From contig JAKCCX010000001.1 of the NCBI GenBank assembly GCA_021838715.1, forward strand, positions 62,001 through 126,000: a DNA stretch of 64,000 bases, in the 5' to 3' direction. This DNA is from Pseudomonadota bacterium. GTDB lineage: Bacteria; Pseudomonadota; Gammaproteobacteria; Burkholderiales; Burkholderiaceae_F. Below are positions 58,663 to 64,000 of this stretch, in pieces. A program made the position numbers and the translations under genes. The stretch's first letter is position 1; each line of letters opens with the position of its first letter. A model generated the notes under the pieces. It searched no databases and was not told where the DNA came from. It worked only from the letters and a program-made list of their open reading frames with translations.

Positions 58663-59823
58663 CTAGAACTCGCCGATGGCGAAGAGGCGCCGATGCTCCC
58701 GGATCGCGTAGCGGTCGGTCATCCCGGCGATGTAGTCGGCGATCGCCCTCGGCCCCTCGCGCTGCACGCGTTCGCAGTGCTCGACCGGAAGCAGACGGGG
58801 CTCCTCCTGGAACGCAGCAAACAGATCGCCGACGATGCGGCGGGCCTTCATCGTCATGCGCATCACCTGCGGATGACGATACAGGTTCGCGAACAGGAAC
58901 GACTTGAGTTCGTCCTGCTCGTCGCGAACGGGGCCCGAGAACGCGACCAGGGGCGCCGCGTTGCGTACGTCGTCGACGCTCGTCGGGCGTGCGTCGTCGA
59001 TGCGCCGCGCGGTCTCCTGGGTCAGGTCGCGAACCAGGGTATCGATGATGTGGCGCACGGTCTCATGCACGGCGCGGCGCGGACTGATCCCCGGCATCCC
59101 CGCCATCACCGCGTCCCGATGGCGGGCATACAGCGGCACCTCGTCGAGGCGCTCGGGCTGCAGCAGGCCGGATCGGAGGCCGTCGTCGATGTCGTGATTG
59201 TTGTAGGCGATCTCGTCGGCGAGGTTCGCGATCTGCGCTTCGATGGTCGACTGCCGGCGCAGCAGGAAACGTTCCGCAACCGCGCCGAGCTGGCGCGCGT
59301 TGTCGGGCGAACAATGTTTGAGGATGCCCTCGCGCGTCTCGAAGCAGAGGTTCAAGCCGTCGAATGCACCATAGCGCTCCTCGAGCACGTCGACGACCCG
59401 CAGCGACTGCAGGTTGTGCTCGAAGCCGCCGAACGGCCGCATGCACTCGTTGAGGGCGTCCTGTCCGGCATGGCCGAAGGGCGTGTGGCCGAGATCGTGC
59501 GCGAGGGAGATCGCCTCGACCAGATCCTCGTTGACGCGCAGGCTGCGCGCCACCGAACGGGCGATCTGCGCCACCTCCAGGGAATGGGTCAGGCGCGTGC
59601 GGAACAGATCGCCTTCGTGGTTGACGAAGACCTGGGTCTTGTACTCGAGACGCCGGAATGCCGTCGAATGGATGATCCGGTCGCGATCGCGCTGGAACTG
59701 GGTCCGCGACGCCGGAGGATCTTCGGCATGCACGCGCCCCCGCGTCGCGTCCGAACGGGCCGCATACCGGGCCAGCCCCGCCTCGTGGTCGGCGACGGAA
59801 AAGGGGACGGCCGCGGACGTCAT
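58663..59823 (-). CDS. dgt: Deoxyguanosinetriphosphate triphosphohydrolase-like protein
   Basis: HD-domain dNTP triphosphohydrolase, 386 residues. Metal-binding HD residues: [16 protein letters not shown] and [15 protein letters not shown], then YNNHDIDDG. It may lower dNTP pools or act on single-strand DNA-bound nucleotides; the short type in Betaproteobacteria is often not strict for dGTP. ATG at 59823 overlaps the aroB stop (ATGA). Confidence 0.92.
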   Translation of the reverse strand: MTSAAVPFSVADHEAGLARYAARSDATRGRVHAEDPPASRTQFQRDRDRIIHSTAFRRLEYKTQVFVNHEGDLFRTRLTHSLEVAQIARSVARSLRVNEDLVEAISLAHDLGHTPFGHAGQDALNECMRPFGGFEHNLQSLRVVDVLEERYGAFDGLNLCFETREGILKHCSPDNARQLGAVAERFLLRRQSTIEAQIANLADEIAYNNHDIDDGLRSGLLQPERLDEVPLYARHRDAVMAGMPGISPRRAVHETVRHIIDTLVRDLTQETARRIDDARPTSVDDVRNAAPLVAFSGPVRDEQDELKSFLFANLYRHPQVMRMTMKARRIVGDLFAAFQEEPRLLPVEHCERVQREGPRAIADYIAGMTDRYAIREHRRLFAIGEF

Positions 59824-60899
59824 ATGAACCCGCCGCCGCGCAAGGTCGCCTCGACGAGGTCGTCCGGAGCCTGTCGCCGGACCGCCAATCCGATGCGCTC
59901 GAGCACGACGAAATCGATCCTGCCGGCGAACGCCTTCTTGTCCGAGCGCATCGACTCCATCGCCGCCGCACAGGAAATGCCGGGAATGCGCGGCGGCAAA
60001 CCGGCCTTGACGACCGCCGCCGCCACTTCGTCGACCGCATCGCGACCGATCAGGCCCAGGCGATGCGAGAGATCGGCGGCCAGACACAAGCCGCAGGCGA
60101 CGGCTTCGCCGTGCAGCCAGGTCCCGTAGCCGGTCAGCACCTCGATCGCATGGCCGAAGGTATGGCCGAGATTGAGCAGCGCGCGATCGCCGCTCTCGCG
60201 TTCGTCCCGTCCCACCACCGCGGCCTTGATCCGGCACGATCCGGCAACCGCCTCGGCAATCGCCTCGGCATCGCCGTCGAGCAGGCGCGGCAGCGCCGCG
60301 ACGGTGGCATCGAAATATTCCCGATCCGCGAGCAGGCCATGCTTGAGCACTTCAGCGAGGCCGGCGCGCACTTCGCGCGGCGGCAGCGTGCGCAGGACGT
60401 CCGGATCCGAAACCACCGCGCTCGGCTGATGGAATGCGCCGATCAGATTCTTGCCGCCGGGATGGTTGACGCCGGTCTTGCCGCCGACCGACGAATCGAC
60501 CTGCGCCAGCAGCGTGGTCGGCACCTGGACGAACCGGATGCCGCGCATGTAGACCGATGCGGCGAATCCGGCGATGTCTCCCAGCACGCCGCCACCCAAG
60601 GCGACGAGGACGCTGCGGCGATCGGCGCGCGCGGCGACGAGCGCGTCCAGCACGCGCGCAACCGTGCCGAGATCCTTGACCGATTCGCCATCGGGAATCG
60701 TGCACAGATGCGTCGGCGCAACCGCCTTGCAGGAATCGACAACCGTCTGCGCATAAAGCGGCGCCACGACCTCCGTGCAGACGACGTGGACCGAGGTCGG
60801 CCGCAGGGGTGCGACGAAGTCTCCTATGCGAGCGAGAAGACCGGCGCCGATGAAGATTTCGTAAGCCCGGCTGGCGAGATCGACGGGTATGCGATGCAT
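59820..60899 (-). CDS. aroB: 3-Dehydroquinate synthase
   Basis: Second step of the shikimate pathway, cyclising DAHP with transient NAD use. 359 residues: NAD region [36 protein letters not shown], zinc ligands in [12 protein letters not shown] and [12 protein letters not shown] at 60899. Downstream of aroK (37-base gap) and overlapping dgt. Confidence 0.97.
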   Translation of the reverse strand: MHRIPVDLASRAYEIFIGAGLLARIGDFVAPLRPTSVHVVCTEVVAPLYAQTVVDSCKAVAPTHLCTIPDGESVKDLGTVARVLDALVAARADRRSVLVALGGGVLGDIAGFAASVYMRGIRFVQVPTTLLAQVDSSVGGKTGVNHPGGKNLIGAFHQPSAVVSDPDVLRTLPPREVRAGLAEVLKHGLLADREYFDATVAALPRLLDGDAEAIAEAVAGSCRIKAAVVGRDERESGDRALLNLGHTFGHAIEVLTGYGTWLHGEAVACGLCLAADLSHRLGLIGRDAVDEVAAAVVKAGLPPRIPGISCAAAMESMRSDKKAFAGRIDFVVLERIGLAVRRQAPDDLVEATLRGGGFI

Positions 60900-60936
60900 G
60901 GCGGCATTGTACGGGTTGCGCGCCCGCAACAACATT

Positions 60937-61557
60937 TCAGCCCTTGCGCAGTTCCGCCAGGATCGTTTCCACCAGGCGCTTGGGATTTCCCGGGGCGGAG
61001 GAAAAGGTCCAGTGCGCCGTCTCGCGGTAGAGCGGCGTGCGCGCCTCGAGCAAGGATTCGATGCGCGTGCGCCGGTCGCCGTCGCCGGTGGCGAGCAGCG
61101 GGCGATTCGTGTCCTGGCGGGTGCGGCGCAGGATTTCCTCCGGGCTCGCATCGAGGAACACGACGACCCCGCGATCGCGCAGGCAGGCCCGATTGGCAGG
61201 CCGCAGCACGGCGCCGCCGCCGGTTGCCAGGACGATCCCCCGGCGCGCCGTCAATTCCTGGAGCAGATGCTCTTCGCGATCGCGAAATCCTTCCTCTCCC
61301 TCCAGTTCGAAAATCGTCGCGATGCGCACGCCCGCGCGCGCCTCCAGTTCGGCATCGGCATCGACGAACGCATACCCCAACGCCGAAGCAAGGAGGCGGC
61401 CGACCGTGGTCTTGCCGGCGCCCATCATGCCGATCAGGAAGAGCGGCGTGTCGGCCGCCGCCAGAATGGGGGGATGCTGCTGCAAGACGCCGCCGCGACC
61501 TTGGGTTCCGGAAGAGATGTCCGCCCGCGCCCCCGCTCCCGGGGGCCGGGAAGTCAC
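60937..61557 (-). CDS. aroK: Shikimate kinase
   Basis: Phosphorylates shikimate. P-loop GMMGAGKTTVGR starts at about residue 43; DADAELEARAG, the shikimate-site EEGFRDREE and the lid region TRQDTNRPLL follow. GTG at 61557 overlaps the pilQ stop (GTGA) and gives ~38 residues before the normal start of AroK (usually ~5-10 before the loop), so the protein has an extended low-complexity N-terminus or uses an internal start such as the TTG near residue 25. pilQ-aroK-aroB order is standard. Confidence 0.94.
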   Translation of the reverse strand: MTSRPPGAGARADISSGTQGRGGVLQQHPPILAAADTPLFLIGMMGAGKTTVGRLLASALGYAFVDADAELEARAGVRIATIFELEGEEGFRDREEHLLQELTARRGIVLATGGGAVLRPANRACLRDRGVVVFLDASPEEILRRTRQDTNRPLLATGDGDRRTRIESLLEARTPLYRETAHWTFSSAPGNPKRLVETILAELRKG

Positions 61558-63800
61558 ATCTGCGCTGCCGCCTGGTCCATCTGCTGCGAGATCACGCGCG
61601 GCGTGATGAAGATCAGCAACTCGGTCCGGTTGTTGGTTTTGGCCCGGTCGCGAAAGAAGATGCCGACGTACGGCAGATCGCCCAGGAATGGGATCTTGGT
61701 GGTCGTGATGGTCTGCGTCTTCTCGAAGATGCCCCCGATCACCACCGTGCCGCCGTTCTGCACCAGGACCTGGGTATCCACGCTCTTCGTGTCGATCGCC
61801 ACGCCCGCGGCGCTGCTCACCGCCGGATTGGGCGTGTCCTTGTGCACCTTGACGGTCAGGAACACGTCACCGTCGGGGGTGATCTGCGGCGTCACCTCCA
61901 GGCTCAACACCGCATTCTGGAACTGGACCATCCCGATGCCGCCGCCCGCCGACACCGTCTGATACGGGATCTGGGTGCCCTGCATGATGGTGGCCTTGAC
62001 GTTGTTGGCCGTGACGACGCGCGGACTGGCGATGTCGTTCGCCTGGCCGTCGACCTCGAGCGCAGACAGTTCGAGATTGAGCAGGTTGGAGATCGAATGG
62101 TCGAACAGGGTAAGGCCGATCACGCCGGGATTGAAGCCGTTTTGCGATGCCGCCGGAAGATTGACGAAGTTCGGGTTGGTGATGGTGGTGTTCCCGACCG
62201 TCATCGTATTGAAGGACGAGCCCCCCGCCGCGCCGGTGCCCGTTCCATAGGTGGAACCGGCGCCGCCGTTGACCCAGGAAGTCGGTCCCGAGTGAACGAC
62301 GCCCAACCGGGCGCCGATGTCCTGGCTGAACGTGTCCTGCGCCTCGACGATGCGCGCCTCGATCATCACCTGGCGCGTCGGAACGTCGATCCGCGCGATC
62401 AGCCGGCGGATCTGGTCAAGCCGTTCCGGGATGTCCTGCACGAAGAGCTGGTTGGTGCGCGTATCGAGCACCACGCTGCCGCGCTTGGACAACAATCCCT
62501 TGCCCATCATGCCGCCCCCGCCGCCGCCGGCGGCTTGCCCCATCAACAGGTTCCGGACGTCGATCGCCCGAGCGTAATTCAGCACGAAACTCTCGGCCCG
62601 CACGGGCTCGAGCGCCTCGATCTGGCTCTGCGCTTCCAGCGTCTGTTTTTCCTTCAGCGCCAGTTCCTCGCGCGGCGCGATCAGGATGACGTTGCCGTTC
62701 TTGCGCATGCCCAGGCCCTTGCTCTGAAGGATGATGTCCAGGGCCTGATCCCAGGGGACATCCTTGAGGCGCAAGGTGATGGTGCCGTGGACCGAATCGC
62801 TGGTGATGATGTTCAGATTCGTGAAATCGGCGATCACCTGCAGCAGCGAGCGCACGTCGACGTTCTGGAAATTGAGCGACAGGCGCTGTCCGTGATAGCC
62901 CTTGCCGCCCCCCGGGAACAGCTGGGTCGGATTCGGATGCACCGGCTTCAGCTCGACGACGAACTGGTTGTCGCTCTGGTACGCGTCCTGCTCCCACAAC
63001 CCGCGCCCTTCGATGACGAGCTGCGCATCGCCGCCGCTCTGGCTCGCGGTCACCAGGGCGACCGGCGTGCCGAAATCGGTCACATCGAGGCGGCGGCGCA
63101 GCGAATCCGGAATCACGGTGCCGTCGAAATCGACGACGACGTTCTTGCCCTTCTGGCGGATGTCGACGGCGGTATTGGGATCGCTCAGATCGACGACCAC
63201 CCGGCCCTCGCCGTTGGCGCCGCGCCGGAAGTCGAGTGCGCGGATGGTGCGCGCCTCCTTGGCCGCGGTCGGCGTCGCCGTCGCGCCGGCCGGCGTGGCT
63301 GCCGGGGCAGCCGACGCGGACACGGGAGCCGCCGGGAACGTCGGCGCGGTTTCGTTGACGTTGCCCAGGGCCACCAGCACGGTATTCCCGTTTGCCGAAA
63401 CCGTATACGCGACCGATCGATTCAGGTTCAGCACGATGCGGGTCCGCCCCTCGGCCTGCACCACATCGACCGAGCGCAGATTCCCCTGGTCGATCGTCAC
63501 GGCGTTGTGCCCCAGGCCGTTGGTCGCCCCCATCAGATCCAAGGCGATCCGCGCCGGTCGCATGACCGAAAAGTTCCGGGGAACCGCGGTGACCGGCTTC
63601 TGCATGCGGATCGTCAGGAACACCCCGGCGCCGGTCCGCGTGGCGCTTACCGACTGCACGCTGTTTCCGGCTGCGGCTTCCGCGGCGGCGCCGCCCGGGA
63701 CCTGGGCCTGGGCGCTGCCGAGCACCACCGACAGCGCGATGCCGCAGGCCAGCAGGCTGCGAATTTTTGATGAAATACCGCGCAGATTTGCAACCGTCAT
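61554..63800 (-). CDS. pilQ: Type IV pilus secretin PilQ
   Basis: Outer-membrane channel through which the pilus passes. 748 residues: signal peptide (to about residue 32, GSAQAQ), two AMIN domains (~45-130 and ~170-260; peptidoglycan binding), N0/N1 secretin N-domains (~290-460; LSLNFQNVDVRSLLQVIADF), and the secretin barrel with VPTRQVMIEARIVE and NRTELLIFITPRVI at the C-terminus. Contains a Gly-rich loop QAAGGGGGGMMGKG. ATG at 63800 has GGGAGC upstream; follows pilP by two bases. Confidence 0.96.
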   Translation of the reverse strand: MTVANLRGISSKIRSLLACGIALSVVLGSAQAQVPGGAAAEAAAGNSVQSVSATRTGAGVFLTIRMQKPVTAVPRNFSVMRPARIALDLMGATNGLGHNAVTIDQGNLRSVDVVQAEGRTRIVLNLNRSVAYTVSANGNTVLVALGNVNETAPTFPAAPVSASAAPAATPAGATATPTAAKEARTIRALDFRRGANGEGRVVVDLSDPNTAVDIRQKGKNVVVDFDGTVIPDSLRRRLDVTDFGTPVALVTASQSGGDAQLVIEGRGLWEQDAYQSDNQFVVELKPVHPNPTQLFPGGGKGYHGQRLSLNFQNVDVRSLLQVIADFTNLNIITSDSVHGTITLRLKDVPWDQALDIILQSKGLGMRKNGNVILIAPREELALKEKQTLEAQSQIEALEPVRAESFVLNYARAIDVRNLLMGQAAGGGGGGMMGKGLLSKRGSVVLDTRTNQLFVQDIPERLDQIRRLIARIDVPTRQVMIEARIVEAQDTFSQDIGARLGVVHSGPTSWVNGGAGSTYGTGTGAAGGSSFNTMTVGNTTITNPNFVNLPAASQNGFNPGVIGLTLFDHSISNLLNLELSALEVDGQANDIASPRVVTANNVKATIMQGTQIPYQTVSAGGGIGMVQFQNAVLSLEVTPQITPDGDVFLTVKVHKDTPNPAVSSAAGVAIDTKSVDTQVLVQNGGTVVIGGIFEKTQTITTTKIPFLGDLPYVGIFFRDRAKTNNRTELLIFITPRVISQQMDQAAAQM

Positions 63801-63802
63801 CA

Positions 63803-64000
63803 CTAGCTCCCTTGGACGCTGGCCATTTGCAGCTCCAGCTTTTGAGGACGTTCCTCCCATTCGCCTGCGGCGTCCTGGTACAGTTCCCTCAAATCGACTT
63901 CCGTTTCCGAAATGCGGATGACCCGGCCGAAGTTCTGGCCGATGTAGTTCCCGACGTGGACGAGATGCACCGTCCCGTTCGCCTCCAGGAGGGCGACGTT
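63803..64000 (-). CDS. pilP: Type IV pilus lipoprotein PilP (partial, N-terminus outside window)
   Basis: The last 65 codons of a gene entering from the right edge: NVALLEANGTVHLVHVGNYIG, QNFGRVIRISETEVDL and RELYQDAAGEWEERPQKLEL, then stop TAG at 63803-63805. This matches the C-terminal HR domain of PilP, which binds PilQ. The NYIGQNFG...I-E-L pattern and position before pilQ fix the identity. Order pilMNOPQ is expected beyond the edge. Confidence 0.93.
   Translation of the reverse strand, partial: NVALLEANGTVHLVHVGNYIGQNFGRVIRISETEVDLRELYQDAAGEWEERPQKLELQMASVQGS

Noticed and set aside
57900..58680. RAYT locus as an IS200/IS605 mobile element
   Set aside because: No terminal palindromes or companion TnpB, and the gene overlaps its neighbour as part of an operon.
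60063..63770. 1235-codon plus-strand ORF
   Set aside because: Antisense to aroB, aroK and pilQ, whose identities are certain.

Overview
The window is GC-rich chromosomal DNA from a betaproteobacterium, most likely of the order Burkholderiales. The evidence is the order of conserved genes: nrdBA-ampD-pilR-pilS-ypjD/ffh, proS-rppH-proB-obgE-rpmA-rplU/ispB, pilB-pilC-pilD-coaE-zapD and pilPQ-aroK-aroB-dgt. The species is not identified. I see no prophage, insertion sequence with terminal repeats, CRISPR array or rRNA. Almost every base is coding, and many gene pairs overlap by four bases (GTGA or ATGA), so most of the window is read as tightly packed operons.

Layout. 1-5.4 kb: gap (cut by the left edge), rsmE, and a patatin-like hydrolase downstream of maeB. 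5.4-6.9 kb: two regulatory stretches around a membrane-anchored lytic transglycosylase, including a candidate small RNA. 6.9-10 kb: ubiD with an overlapping KTSC-domain gene, then cytochrome b561 and a YceI protein. 10-15.3 kb, minus strand: mpl, an RNase II-family nuclease, a TonB-like protein and aroE. 15.4-20.5 kb, plus strand: aroQ, accB, accC, prmA, a zinc-ribbon membrane protein and a PfkB kinase. 20.6-30.9 kb, minus strand: a lysine-rich histone H1-like protein, nrdB and nrdA behind tandem NrdR boxes, ampD, the PilS/PilR two-component pair, a PP0621-type protein and a CcsA/HemX-type protein. 30.9-39.8 kb: ffh, a second lytic transglycosylase, proS, rppH, proB, obgE, rpmA, rplU, ispB and tRNA-Pro(CGG). 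39.9-49.8 kb: DUF190-crcB, a CorC/CNNM transporter, pilB, pilC, pilD, coaE, zapD and a second GspE/PilB-type ATPase. 49.8-56.6 kb is the most accessory part: a Nudix-ThiE fusion, an AAA/DUF4143 ATPase, a DUF815 ATPase, a CHRD protein, and a selenium cassette (SenB-type selenosugar synthase, SelD, class I amidotransferase). 56.6-64 kb, minus strand: pilP (cut by the right edge), pilQ, aroK, aroB, dgt, a REP-associated tyrosine transposase and an MFS transporter.

How it works together. Type IV pilus functions recur: assembly ATPase, platform protein and prepilin peptidase (pilBCD), secretin and its lipoprotein (pilPQ), and the sensor-regulator pair PilS/PilR. No pilin gene is present. The shikimate pathway is represented four times (aroE, aroQ, aroK, aroB). 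Wall recycling (mpl, ampD) and two lytic transglycosylases suggest peptidoglycan turnover. accB/accC and prmA form one operon. Ribonucleotide reductase has clear NrdR control sites and a strong terminator.

The best candidates for something less described are: a promoter-terminator unit making a short C-rich RNA upstream of maeB; the senB-selD-amidotransferase cassette without a visible senA; a 14-bp perfect inverted repeat that would hide the ribosome binding site of the AAA/DUF4143 gene; an ATPase with four exactly 30-residue N-terminal repeats; and a RAYT gene embedded in the pil-aro-dgt operon of a window that also has two REP-like palindromes.
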